The notes under the pieces: model-generated | Database searches by the model: none | Seen by the model: the letters and a program-made list of their open reading frames with translations, nothing else | Told to the model about the DNA's origin: nothing | Source: Larsenimonas salina | GTDB taxonomy: Bacteria; Pseudomonadota; Gammaproteobacteria; Pseudomonadales; Halomonadaceae | Direction of reading: 5' to 3' | Assembly: GCF_023736155.1 (NCBI RefSeq) | Contig: NZ_JAMLJJ010000001.1 | Coordinates: 186,001-250,000, forward strand | Length of the DNA: 64,000 nucleotides | Made by a program: the position numbers and the translations under genes | Shown here: piece by piece, positions 46,451 through 55,409 of the stretch | Layout: each line of letters begins with the position of its first letter | Position numbering within the stretch: position 1 is the stretch's first letter

Positions 46451-48187
46451 GTGAACAACACCGGTAGCTGGACTTTGTACAAACGGCTAATGCGGTACGT
46501 GCGCCCCTACTGGCGATTTTTCGCGATCGCGGTCGTTGGGTATGCGATCTACGCCGCCTCGAGCACGGCCTTTGCCAAGGTCATGGAGTATTTGACCAAC
46601 GGCATACAGAATCCGGACGCCGAATTTCGTCAGTTTCTGCCGTTGATGGTGATTCTGATGTTCGGGCTGCGGGGAGTGGGCACGTTTCTCGGCAGTTACT
46701 TCATGCAGAAGGTGGCGCGCAATACCGTGCACGCCTTGCGTGTGGACGTATTCAAGCGAATGCTGCATCTGCCCGGGCGGTTTTTCGATCAGCACTCGGG
46801 AGGGCACCTGCTTTCTCGTGTGACCTATCACGTCGAACAGATCACCGGCGCGGTCACCAAGGCGGTGACGGTCATCGTGCAGGAAGGGCTCTATGTGCTT
46901 GGCCTGACCTGCTATCTGTTCTGGACCAACTGGAAGCTGACGCTCGTTTTTATCGCCGTCACGCCGTTGATCGCAGGCGTCGTTGCCTACGCCAGTCGCC
47001 GGTTTCGAAAGCTTGCCCGGCGGATTCAGCGCTCGGTAGGCGATGTGACGCATGTTGCCTCCGAAAGCATTACCGGTTACCGCGTCGTTCGCATGCACGG
47101 CGCCGAGCAGTACGAGTACGAGCGCTTCTACGCCGCGAGCGAATACAATCGGGTGCAAAGCCTCAAGGAAGGCCTGACCAAATCCATCAGTGCACCGGTC
47201 ATTCAGACGCTGATGGCGGTGTCGCTGGCGCTGCTGGTCTGGCTTGCCCTGCGCCCTGACATCATGGGCAACATGAACGCCGGTCAGTTTGTCGGCTTTA
47301 TTACGGCCGCATCGCTCATGGCCAAGCCGATCAAATCGCTGACCGAGATCAATGGCATGATCCAGAAGGGGCTGTCGGCGGCCCATGAGCTGTTCTTGAT
47401 CATCGATCATCCCCCCGAGCCGGACACCGGCGATGTCGACCCCGGCCGGGTGCGTGGCGCCGTGCATTTCGAGGGCGTGCGGTTTGCCTATGGCGAAGGC
47501 GAGAGCAATGTACTTCACGGCATCGACCTTGAGATCAACGCTGGTGAAATGGTCGCGCTGGTAGGGCGTTCGGGCAGCGGCAAATCAACGCTCATCAGCC
47601 TGCTGAGCCGCTTCTACGACCCAAGTGACGGACGCATCCTGATCGATGGTCAGGACACTCGCGAGATGGACCTCAAGGCCCTTCGTCGTCAGATGGCGCT
47701 GGTCACCCAGCAGGTCACGCTGTTCAACGCAACCGTTGCCGAAAACATCGCCTACGCCCACCCCGAGGCGAGCCGTGAATCCATCGTGGCGGCAGCGAAG
47801 GCGGCGTACGTCGATGAGTTCATCGAGAGGCTGCCCAACGGCTACGACACCCTGATCGGTGACAATGGGGTCATGCTCTCCGGTGGTCAACGTCAACGGC
47901 TCGCGATCGCCCGGGCGATCTTCAAGGACGCGCCGATTCTGATTCTTGATGAAGCGACCTCGGCGCTTGATACCGAATCGGAGCGCTATATTCAAAAGGC
48001 GCTCGAGGATGTGTGCCGGGATCGAACGACGTTTGTTATCGCTCACCGTCTATCCACGATCGAGCGAGCCGACCGGATCGTGGTGATGGAAAACGGGCAT
48101 ATGGTGGAAACGGGCACTCATGAAGAACTTCTGGCCCGGGATGGGGCGTATGCAGCGCTGCACCGTGTTCAATTTCAGCAATCCTAA
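46451..48187 (+). CDS. msbA: lipid A flippase MsbA
   Basis: With the GTG at 46451 (TTTGGAG just upstream) this ABC transporter has 578 residues, close to E. coli MsbA. It flips lipid A-core across the inner membrane. Six membrane helices fill about residues 15-310; the ATPase has Walker A GRSGSGKST, signature LSGGQRQR and Walker B ILILDEATSALD. An upstream GTG at 46394 would add 19 residues. It precedes lpxK in the usual pair. Confidence 0.95.
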   Translation: MNNTGSWTLYKRLMRYVRPYWRFFAIAVVGYAIYAASSTAFAKVMEYLTNGIQNPDAEFRQFLPLMVILMFGLRGVGTFLGSYFMQKVARNTVHALRVDVFKRMLHLPGRFFDQHSGGHLLSRVTYHVEQITGAVTKAVTVIVQEGLYVLGLTCYLFWTNWKLTLVFIAVTPLIAGVVAYASRRFRKLARRIQRSVGDVTHVASESITGYRVVRMHGAEQYEYERFYAASEYNRVQSLKEGLTKSISAPVIQTLMAVSLALLVWLALRPDIMGNMNAGQFVGFITAASLMAKPIKSLTEINGMIQKGLSAAHELFLIIDHPPEPDTGDVDPGRVRGAVHFEGVRFAYGEGESNVLHGIDLEINAGEMVALVGRSGSGKSTLISLLSRFYDPSDGRILIDGQDTREMDLKALRRQMALVTQQVTLFNATVAENIAYAHPEASRESIVAAAKAAYVDEFIERLPNGYDTLIGDNGVMLSGGQRQRLAIARAIFKDAPILILDEATSALDTESERYIQKALEDVCRDRTTFVIAHRLSTIERADRIVVMENGHMVETGTHEELLARDGAYAALHRVQFQQS

Positions 48188-48202
48188 CGCAGGGCAGGCC
48201 CC

Positions 48203-49186
48203 ATGAATCGACTCGAACGCGCATGGTACAACGGCGCCCGCTGGCCCAAGCTCCTGTGGCCTCTGGAACTGATGTACAAGGCAGGTGTTGCTCGCCGCAA
48301 TCGGCAGTTTGCCCGGGGGCAGAAGGCGACCTGGGAGGCGTCGGTGCCCGTGATCGTGGTGGGTAACATCACCGTGGGTGGCACCGGGAAATCGCCGCTT
48401 GTGGCCTGGCTTGTGCGCTGGCTGCAGGAGCAGGGCTGGCGCCCGGGCATTATCTCTCGAGGCTACGGCGGTCACGCGCCACGCTACCCGCTTTACGTCG
48501 ATGAGACTACCTCGCCGGATCTGGCCGGGGACGAGCCGGTGATGCTTGCGCAGCAAACCGGGCTGCCGGTCGCTGTTGACCCCGACCGCCCGCGGGCGGC
48601 GCGAAAGCTCATTGCGGCCGGCTGCGATATTCTGGTGTCTGACGATGGGTTACAGCATCACTATCTGGGCCGAGACATCGAGCTGGTGGTGGTCGATGGT
48701 CAGAAGGGCTTCGGCAACCGGCACTGTCTGCCGGTCGGGCCGCTTCGAGAGCCGCTTGACCGACTCACCTCCGTCGATGCGGTCATCACCAACGGCGATC
48801 TGTCGTGCCCGACCGACGCCAGTACCTTCGGTATGACGCTGACCCCGAATGCGTGGCGGCACTTGAGCGATGGCGTGTGCTACCCGATTGAGGCTCGACC
48901 CTTTACCGGCCCGGTGCATGCCACCGCCGGCATCGGCAACCCTCAGCGATTTTTCAATACGCTGGACGCCCTTGGCGTCGGGTTCGAGCGCCACCCCCAC
49001 GGTGATCACCATCGCTTCACGCCGCAGGATCTGAAGTTTGCCGATAATCGACCGGTGGTCATGACGGCCAAGGACGCGGTCAAGTGCCGAGGCTTTGCCA
49101 ACGAGCGCTGCTGGTCACTTGACGTCGAGGCCCGCCCAGAACCTGCATTGATCGACTATCTTCGAACACGTCTTTCGGTACTTTGA
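48203..49186 (+). CDS. lpxK: tetraacyldisaccharide 4'-kinase LpxK
   Basis: The 327-residue membrane-associated kinase adds the 4'-phosphate of lipid A. The P-loop GNITVGGTGKSP lies near residue 54 and DDGLQHHYLGRDIE near 150, both typical. It follows msbA by 15 bases and precedes the small Trm112-like gene. Confidence 0.96.
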   Translation: MNRLERAWYNGARWPKLLWPLELMYKAGVARRNRQFARGQKATWEASVPVIVVGNITVGGTGKSPLVAWLVRWLQEQGWRPGIISRGYGGHAPRYPLYVDETTSPDLAGDEPVMLAQQTGLPVAVDPDRPRAARKLIAAGCDILVSDDGLQHHYLGRDIELVVVDGQKGFGNRHCLPVGPLREPLDRLTSVDAVITNGDLSCPTDASTFGMTLTPNAWRHLSDGVCYPIEARPFTGPVHATAGIGNPQRFFNTLDALGVGFERHPHGDHHRFTPQDLKFADNRPVVMTAKDAVKCRGFANERCWSLDVEARPEPALIDYLRTRLSVL

Positions 49187-49201
49187 GTCAAGGAGAATTC
49201 C

Positions 49202-49393
49202 ATGGATAAAGAATTGCTGGCCATGCTGGTCTGTCCCCAGAGCCAAGAGGCGCTCGAGTTCGACAAGACGGCCAATGAGCTTGTGTGCCGTCAAAGCGGT
49301 CTGGCGTACCCGGTTCGTGACGGCATCCCCGTGATGATTGTCGAGGAAGCGCGCGTGCTCGACGCCGACGAGGTCATGGCGAAGCGCTCATGA
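49202..49393 (+). CDS. Trm112-family small protein (YcaR-like)
   Basis: This 63-residue protein matches the YcaR/UPF0434 family (KELLAMLVCPQSQEALEF, LAYPVRDGIPVMI). In relatives a CPxC pair binds zinc; here the second Cys is Ser (CPQS), so metal binding is doubtful. The function in this bacterial family is not established. The gene overlaps kdsB by 4 bases, the usual lpxK-ycaR-kdsB order. Confidence 0.88.
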   Translation: MDKELLAMLVCPQSQEALEFDKTANELVCRQSGLAYPVRDGIPVMIVEEARVLDADEVMAKRS

Positions 49394-50154
49394 GTGCCTT
49401 TGTTGTCGTCATTCCGGCTCGGTTCGGCTCCACGCGCTTGCCGGGCAAGCCGCTTGAAGACATCGGCGGTGAACCGATGGTCGTGCGGGTCTGGCGCCAG
49501 GCGTGTGCCTCCAAGGCCGCCCGGGTCGTGATTGCAACCGATGACGTCCGTATTCAACGCGCCGCACAGGCCTTCGGTGCCGAGGTGGTCATGACCGATC
49601 AAGCGCATCCGAACGGCACCTCGCGTCTTGCAGAAGTGGCCGAGCAACTCGGGCTCGATGACACCGCCTGTGTGGTGAACGTGCAAGGCGATGAGCCCAT
49701 GATCCCGCCTGAGCTTATTGATCAGGTCGCAACGGCCCTGCACACGTCCGAGGCATCGATTTCAACGCTTGCCGAGCCGATCACGTCAACCGATACCCTG
49801 CTGTTGCCAGGTGTCGTAAAGGTGGTCTGCGACCGGGCCGGTCGGGCGCTTTATTTTTCAAGAGCGCCTATCCCCTGGGACCGTGATCGATTTCCGCCAG
49901 CGACGGGCAAAACGCTCCAGTCAGGCTGGCTCAGACACATCGGCCTTTACGCTTATCGGGTCGGGTTCTTGCGTCAGTACGTGACCTGGTCCGAGGCGCC
50001 GATTGAGAGGCTTGAATCGCTCGAGCAGCTCAGGGCGCTTTATGAGGGCCACGTCATCCAGGTGAGCGTGTGCGATCAGGAGTATCCAGCGGGCGTGGAC
50101 ACCGAGGCTGATCTCGTGCGTGTGCGCCAATGCTTCAATGAGCCGGGAGTGTGA
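49390..50154 (+). CDS. kdsB: CMP-KDO synthetase KdsB
   Basis: The 254-residue cytidylyltransferase activates KDO with CTP for the inner core of lipopolysaccharide. It begins VVVIPARFGSTRLPGKPL, has NVQGDEPMIPPELI, and RAPIPWDRDRF, all diagnostic. Its start overlaps the preceding gene as ATGA, and the phosphatase gene begins two bases after its stop. Confidence 0.97.
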   Translation: MSAFVVVIPARFGSTRLPGKPLEDIGGEPMVVRVWRQACASKAARVVIATDDVRIQRAAQAFGAEVVMTDQAHPNGTSRLAEVAEQLGLDDTACVVNVQGDEPMIPPELIDQVATALHTSEASISTLAEPITSTDTLLLPGVVKVVCDRAGRALYFSRAPIPWDRDRFPPATGKTLQSGWLRHIGLYAYRVGFLRQYVTWSEAPIERLESLEQLRALYEGHVIQVSVCDQEYPAGVDTEADLVRVRQCFNEPGV

Positions 50155-50155
50155 C

Positions 50156-50647
50156 ATGAGTCAGACCGTTCGAGTGTTGTTCGTGTGTTTGGGAAACATC
50201 TGCCGTTCGCCCACGGCAGAAGGTATTTTCCGGGATAAGGTCGCCGCTCGGGGGCTCGATGAGCGCTTTGAGATCGATTCCTGCGGTACCGGCGACTGGC
50301 ACGCGGGTTCACCGCCGGATGCAAGGGCTCGCCAGGAAGCGACGCGCCGAGGCATCAGTATCGATCACCTTCGCGCCCGCGAGCTTTGTTCGAACGATTT
50401 CGAGGACTTCGACTGGATCCTCGTCATGGACAACGACAATCTGGCCAATGTGGCACGCCGTTGTCCGGCGGACGCGACCGCGCGCTATGCAAAGCTTCTT
50501 TCCTGGACCACGCCGGCGCCTGGCGATGACGTTCCTGACCCGTACCGTGGTAACGGTGACGATTTTTCTCACGTTTATGACCTCATCGAGCGCGCCTGTG
50601 ATGCGTTTATCGACGAGAGGGTCGCCGAGCATCAATGGTCCAGCTGA
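50156..50647 (+). CDS. low-molecular-weight protein tyrosine phosphatase
   Basis: This 163-residue phosphatase has the catalytic loop CLGNICRS (Cys11 and Arg17, C-x5-R) and the general-acid motif DPY in VPDPYRGNGDDF. It removes phosphate from tyrosine in proteins; the target is unknown. In Pseudomonas the orthologue also sits between kdsB and murB. Its end overlaps the murB start. Confidence 0.94.
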   Translation: MSQTVRVLFVCLGNICRSPTAEGIFRDKVAARGLDERFEIDSCGTGDWHAGSPPDARARQEATRRGISIDHLRARELCSNDFEDFDWILVMDNDNLANVARRCPADATARYAKLLSWTTPAPGDDVPDPYRGNGDDFSHVYDLIERACDAFIDERVAEHQWSS

Positions 50648-51660
50648 CACATTGGGCCGACCTTGGCGGCGCCAATACGTTTCACTTGCCCTGCACGGCG
50701 CGCTTTAGCGCCGAAGTGGGTTCGGTCGAGGGGCTTCGTGCGGTGCTTGCGTTTTCCTCGGCCGAGGGTGTGCCGCTCAAGGTGCTTGGCGGCGGCAGTA
50801 ATGTCATCCTGCCGAACACGCTGTCATCGCTTGTGCTTCGCTATACCGGAAACCGGGCCTGGTGGGGCGAGTGGGTGTCTGATATCGAGCGGCTCCATCA
50901 CGTGGAGGCGGGCGCGGATTGGCACGGGCTTGTCATGGCGCTGGCATCCAGTGGGTGGTGGGGGGTCGAAAACCTCGCGCTGATTCCGGGAACGGTCGGT
51001 GCTGCACCGATTCAAAACATTGGCGCCTACGGGGTCGAGCTTTCCGATGTGGTCGAGGAGGTGCACGTTGTCGAGCGGGCGAGCGGTCAGTACCGACGTC
51101 TAGCGCAGTCGGAATGCATGTTCGGTTACCGCGACAGCATCTTTAAACAGGCGCTGTCCGAGCAGGTCGTTATCGTGCGTGTCGTACTGCGGCTGTCCTC
51201 CAGGCCAACGCCCAAATTGGCCTATCAGGGGCTCGACGCCCTTGCCGGTCTTGAGGTGTTAACGCCCTTGATGGTTGCCGAGCGCGTATGCGCGTTGCGC
51301 CGGGCCAAATTGCCGGACCCGGCTGAAATCGGTAATGCCGGCAGCTACTTCAAGAATCCGGTTGTGCCTCTGGCGCTTGCCAAGCATCTTCGAGCGAGTC
51401 ATCAAACGCTGCCGACGTACCCCGTGGCTGAGCCCGGTTTCATCAAGCTGGCGGCGGGCTGGCTGATCGATCAATGTGGGTTCAAGGGCGCGCGCGACCC
51501 CTCGGGCGTTGGCGTGCATGAGCATCAGGCGTTGGTGATCGTTAACGAGGGTCATGGCCGGGCAGAGGATATTCTCGCGCTGGAAACCCGTATTCGTGAG
51601 GCGGTTCAGACCCGCTTCGATGTGACTCTTGAGCGCGAGCCCGGTTTCTGGGGGGAGTAG
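50635..51660 (+). CDS. murB: UDP-N-acetylenolpyruvoylglucosamine reductase
   Basis: The 341-residue FAD enzyme reduces enolpyruvyl-UDP-GlcNAc to UDP-MurNAc in peptidoglycan synthesis. FAD-binding segments GGGSNVILPN and PGTVGAAPIQNIGAYG, the catalytic Ser in GNAGSYFKNPVV and the long C-terminal domain place it in type I MurB. It overlaps the phosphatase gene by 13 bases. Confidence 0.97.
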   Translation: MVQLTHWADLGGANTFHLPCTARFSAEVGSVEGLRAVLAFSSAEGVPLKVLGGGSNVILPNTLSSLVLRYTGNRAWWGEWVSDIERLHHVEAGADWHGLVMALASSGWWGVENLALIPGTVGAAPIQNIGAYGVELSDVVEEVHVVERASGQYRRLAQSECMFGYRDSIFKQALSEQVVIVRVVLRLSSRPTPKLAYQGLDALAGLEVLTPLMVAERVCALRRAKLPDPAEIGNAGSYFKNPVVPLALAKHLRASHQTLPTYPVAEPGFIKLAAGWLIDQCGFKGARDPSGVGVHEHQALVIVNEGHGRAEDILALETRIREAVQTRFDVTLEREPGFWGE

Positions 51661-51685
51661 CGCGAGACGGTGCGACACGGTATTG

Positions 51686-51725
51686 GATACAAGAACGCCC
51701 GGCCATGGCCGGGCGTTCTTGTATC
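51686..51725. terminator. 40-base perfect palindrome between murB and rne
   Basis: Positions 51686-51725 read identically on both strands, centred on CCATGG. Transcribed RNA from either side would form a very long stem. There is no clear U tract at its edge, so intrinsic termination is likely but not assured. Confidence 0.7.
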
Positions 51726-51726
51726 T

Positions 51727-51750
51727 AACCGGGGCAAGGTTGCCCCGGTT
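51727..51750 (-). terminator. second hairpin after rne
   Basis: AACCGGGGCAA and TTGCCCCGGTT form an 11-base inverted repeat with a 2-3 base loop, 10 bases beyond the rne stop on the minus strand. Confidence 0.55.
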
Positions 51751-51759
51751 GGTGTGGCA

Positions 51760-54700
51760 TCAAGTGTTGGACTTTTGATCCGAACCTGCCTGCGCAGTCT
51801 GCTTTTGTGCTTCCAGACGACGCTTTTTGACCTCGCGCGGATCATTGTAGGCCCGCTGAGGCTTGCCAGGCGACTGTGTTGCTGCAGCGCTTTGGGCGTC
51901 AGATGCTGACGCTTCGGCAGCTTTAGTCGGCGATTGGTCGGCAACGGGCTTGCTGGATGAGGCCGGCTGGGTCGACACTGGTTCAGCCTTTTCAGCCTTT
52001 TCAGCCTTTTCAGCCTGAGGGGCCGAGGCGCTGTCGGTCAGCGTCGGTTTGGTCTTCGGCGTAGCCTCGGTTGCAGACTTGGTCGAACGCGCGTCTGAGT
52101 CATCACCGTTTGATGAGGCGTGTGACGCGGGAGTCTTGTGATACAGGCTTGGAGCACGAGACGGGGCTGTTGAAGCCTTGTCCTGTGCGGCGTCTTTTGA
52201 CGAATCCTTGGCGGCTGATGCTTTGGGCTGAGACGTACTCGTCTCCGCGCTGGATGTCGCCTTGGGCGAGGCGTTGGATTTGCCATCGCGCTTGGCCTGC
52301 TGAGCATTATCCGCCTTGCCCTGATCTACGTTCTTTGACGTGTCCGTCGCCGTAGTTGCCACGCTTTCCTCGGCAGAGGTGGTTGCCTGGGTCGCATCAG
52401 CAGGTGCGGTGCCGGCCGCATTCTGGGCTTCTACCGCCTTGGGGTCCAGCGCATGAGTGCGCGACCGCTTACGCGGGTTATTGCGCGTGCGCTTGGGCTT
52501 GGCAGGCTGTTCGTCCTTGGCGCTGTGCTCAGGCTTTGAGGTGGTGTCAGCGGTGCTCTCGCTCGGCTTGACGCTTGCCTTGTCATCCTTGCCGGAAGAC
52601 GGCTGCTCGGATTTATCGGCCGCCGTATCGGGCTTGCCGGATTTATCCTCGGATTTACTGGCTTTTTGCGGCGCTGGCTTGGCGGACTTTTTCTCGTTCT
52701 GCTTGCCGTTGCTCGCAGTATCGCCTTCCTTGTTGGAGGCGCTGCCTTGCCTGTCCGACTCATCACTGCGCGAGGGCGCTCGCTTGGATTTCGACTCGCC
52801 GGCGGTGTTTTTCTCGCTACGCCCGGTGTCTTTGGGCTCGGTTCTGCCCTTGTTGGAGCGGTTGCCGCTGTCTCGACGGTCGCTGCCTGAGGCGCCACTC
52901 GATGCAGTGCTTGATGACGTTCGCGTGTTCGACGATGTGTCCGATCTTTCCTTGCTGGCCTGTTCCTGGCCGCGACTGCGCTCGGTGCCTTGTGTGCTCG
53001 AGCGCTCCGGCTTGGCCGAGGCTTCACTGCTGGAGGGGCGACGAGTCTCTGTTGTTGCGGTGTCATTGCCCAGCAGGCGACTTACGCCACGGAAGAGGCG
53101 TCCCATAAACCCGCCGCTTTCCGGCTGGGGCTCTGGTGCGGCCTCATCCTGTTGCTTGAGCGAGTCAGGCGCAGGGGCATGAGCCACGGTCTTGACGGCC
53201 GCCTCCGGGCGAGAAACCGGTTTGTCGGTGGCCAGTGATTCATCGTGCTGCTGATATTCGAATTCAGCGGAAAGCTCGTAGCTCGATTTGCCCAGATCAT
53301 TTTCATCGACCTGGTCATCTCTGAATCGCTGAACCTCGAAGTGCGGCGTATCCATGTCCGGCTGAGGCAGCAGCATGACACGAACGTTCTGACGGCTTTC
53401 GACGGCGGCCAGCACGCTTCGCTTTTCGTTGAGCAAATAGGTTGCAACCGGTACCGGCAACAGCGCACGAATCTGTGAGCTGCGCTCTTTCATGGCCTCT
53501 TCTTCGATCAGGCGCATGACGGAAAGCGACAGGGAGCGCACATCGCGAATGGTGCCTTGACCGTCGCAGCGCGGGCAGACCACGCCACTGGTTTCACCCA
53601 GTGATGGGCGCAGGCGCTGGCGCGACATTTCCATCAGGCCAAAGCGTGAGATGCTGCCGGTCTGAACGCGGGCGCGGTCGAGCTTGACCGAGTCGCGCAG
53701 GCGGTTTTCTACGTCCCGGCGGTTTCGGGCCGGAGACATGTCGATGAAGTCGATAACGATCAGGCCGCCGATGTCACGAAGACGCAGCTGGCGGGCGATT
53801 TCCTCGGCCGCTTCCAGATTGGTCTGAAGGGCGGTTTCCTCGATGTCGCCACCCTTGGTCGCACGGGCGGAGTTGATGTCGATCGACACCAGGGCTTCCG
53901 TGTGGTCGATGACAATGGAGCCGCCCGAGGGCAGTTTGACGTCGCGCTGATAGGCGGTTTCGATCTGGGACTCGATCTGAAAGCGCGAGAAAAGAGGCAC
54001 GTCATCGGTGTAGAGCTTGATCTTGTTTTCATACGTCGGCATGACCGAGCGCACGAACGCCATCGCTTCCTGATGAATGGCCGGGCTGTCGATCAGTACC
54101 TCACCGATGTCCTGGCGAAGATAGTCGCGCATGGCGCGAATGATGACGTTGGATTCACGGTAGATCAGAAACGGTGCGGCGCGCTTGCTGGCCTCGGTCG
54201 TGATCGCTTCCCACGCCTGCACGAGGTACTGGAGGTCCCATTGAAGCTCTTCGGTCGAGCGGCCGATGCCGGCCGTACGGACGATCACACCCATTTTCTC
54301 GGGCATGTCGAGCTGGCTCATCGCTTCCTTGAGCTCAGCGCGTTCCTCACCCTCGATCCGGCGAGAGATGCCGCCGGCGCGTGGGTTATTGGGCATGAGG
54401 ACTAGAAAGCGTCCGGCAAGGCTTACAAAGGTGGTCAGTGCCGCGCCCTTGTTGCCGCGCTCTTCCTTGTCGACCTGAACGATGACTTCCTGGCCTTCCT
54501 TGAGGACTTCCCGAATGTTGGGACGGCCATTGACGTCCTTGACGAAGTATTCGCGGGAGATTTCCTTCATGGGGAGAAAGCCGTGGCGCTCGGCGCCGAA
54601 ATCGACAAAGGCCGCTTCAAGGCTTGGCTCGACGCGGGTGATCTTGCCGCGATAGATATTGGCTTTTTTCTGTTCTCGGGCGCCGGACTCGATGTCCAGA

Positions 54701-54777
54701 TCGTAAAGGCGTTGCCCGTCCACCATGGCAACCCGCAGTTCTTCTGGCTGGGTGCCGTTGATTAGCATTCGTTTCAT
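51760..54777 (-). CDS. rne: ribonuclease E
   Basis: This 1005-residue endoribonuclease starts rRNA and tRNA processing and mRNA decay. The catalytic half (residues 1 to about 510) has the S1 domain, the DNase I-like active site (LIVIDFIDM) and the zinc-link [10 protein letters not shown]. The rest is a low-complexity Ser/Lys/Ala-rich scaffold, with two NxPR-type basic motifs (NNPRKRSR and, near the end, [10 protein letters not shown]) that resemble degradosome contact motifs of pseudomonads. I start at [13 protein letters not shown]. It has a long leader and its own promoter. Confidence 0.97.
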   Translation of the reverse strand: MKRMLINGTQPEELRVAMVDGQRLYDLDIESGAREQKKANIYRGKITRVEPSLEAAFVDFGAERHGFLPMKEISREYFVKDVNGRPNIREVLKEGQEVIVQVDKEERGNKGAALTTFVSLAGRFLVLMPNNPRAGGISRRIEGEERAELKEAMSQLDMPEKMGVIVRTAGIGRSTEELQWDLQYLVQAWEAITTEASKRAAPFLIYRESNVIIRAMRDYLRQDIGEVLIDSPAIHQEAMAFVRSVMPTYENKIKLYTDDVPLFSRFQIESQIETAYQRDVKLPSGGSIVIDHTEALVSIDINSARATKGGDIEETALQTNLEAAEEIARQLRLRDIGGLIVIDFIDMSPARNRRDVENRLRDSVKLDRARVQTGSISRFGLMEMSRQRLRPSLGETSGVVCPRCDGQGTIRDVRSLSLSVMRLIEEEAMKERSSQIRALLPVPVATYLLNEKRSVLAAVESRQNVRVMLLPQPDMDTPHFEVQRFRDDQVDENDLGKSSYELSAEFEYQQHDESLATDKPVSRPEAAVKTVAHAPAPDSLKQQDEAAPEPQPESGGFMGRLFRGVSRLLGNDTATTETRRPSSSEASAKPERSSTQGTERSRGQEQASKERSDTSSNTRTSSSTASSGASGSDRRDSGNRSNKGRTEPKDTGRSEKNTAGESKSKRAPSRSDESDRQGSASNKEGDTASNGKQNEKKSAKPAPQKASKSEDKSGKPDTAADKSEQPSSGKDDKASVKPSESTADTTSKPEHSAKDEQPAKPKRTRNNPRKRSRTHALDPKAVEAQNAAGTAPADATQATTSAEESVATTATDTSKNVDQGKADNAQQAKRDGKSNASPKATSSAETSTSQPKASAAKDSSKDAAQDKASTAPSRAPSLYHKTPASHASSNGDDSDARSTKSATEATPKTKPTLTDSASAPQAEKAEKAEKAEPVSTQPASSSKPVADQSPTKAAEASASDAQSAAATQSPGKPQRAYNDPREVKKRRLEAQKQTAQAGSDQKSNT
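51982..52017 (-). repeat. 9-base tandem repeat in rne
   Basis: Four in-frame copies of a 9-base unit (TTCAGCCTT on the plus strand, last copy ending in G) encode [11 protein letters not shown] in the C-terminal scaffold of RNase E. Copy number could change by slippage without a frameshift. Confidence 0.85.
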
Positions 54778-55409
54778 GTTGTCTCGCACAAATAAAGCGC
54801 GTCGTAAGACAGCCATGAACCAGTGTCCAGCCCCGTTATCAGGACGGGGGCCAAGGCAACAAACTATGTCGGGTGTCGTCCACCCTCAAGACCATTGTCA
54901 TTGTAGTGCCCGCATGAGAGGGCGGGGCTCGGCATTGGCTCAAAGCATCGGTGATGCCGAACCGGCAAGCGTTGTGCTGTGCTCAGTGCATGTCGAGAAG
55001 GCGCCTCATGCCTTTGGGAAATCCCCAGTGCATGAGTGATCATGTTGAGTACGCGGTGGTATCAGGACGTGTCGCGGTGATGTATTGATCTACCGGCCCT
55101 TGTTTCTACCACCAGACACCTGGCATTCGTCGGTTCGGCGACGCCGGTCTTTTCGACACGGAGGTCAGTTGCTTCCTGGTGTGAATGGTTCACATTCAGG
55201 CGTTTAAAATACGGTTATATACAGTCGATATTCGTTGCTTGAGCCTGCGTAAATATCGTGTTGCAGGCGCGTTGACAAGCGAAAAAACGGGCTCATCCAA
55301 GCGTTTAGCAATATATCAGTTAACCTCCACCCCAGCAATTCGCGCTTGCGGATCGATTATCCGTTACCATGCGCGTTTGAGTTTCGGCCGAGGCAAGTGA
55401 GGATAAGTG
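54778..55409. promoter_or_regulatory. rne-rluC divergent region with long rne leader
   Basis: About 630 bases without a supported gene. With the minus-strand promoter at 55250-55278, rne mRNA would have a leader near 465 bases. Possible stems in it include CCCCGT/ACGGGG at 54831-54849, GGGTG/CACCC at 54871-54885, and TGTGAA/TTCACA at 55180-55194 within a longer imperfect stem (55175-55200). E. coli rne also has a long structured leader through which RNase E controls its own mRNA. Confidence 0.55.
55250..55278 (-). promoter_or_regulatory. predicted rne promoter
   Basis: On the minus strand TTGTCA (55273-55278) and TATTTA (55250-55255) are separated by 17 bases. Confidence 0.55.

Noticed and set aside
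52457-53182. 241-codon plus-strand frame opposite the rne tail, rich in Leu/Ser
   Set aside because: It reflects the low-complexity Ser/Lys/Ala codons of RNase E on the other strand, not a membrane protein gene.
55180-55194. TGTGAATGGTTCACA considered as a CRP site
   Set aside because: The spacing between TGTGA and TCACA is 5, not 6, and it lies inside the predicted rne leader, so a hairpin is the better reading.
55272-55277. TTGACA on the plus strand as a rluC promoter
   Set aside because: No -10-like hexamer lies 16-18 bases downstream; the complementary strand gives a better promoter for rne.
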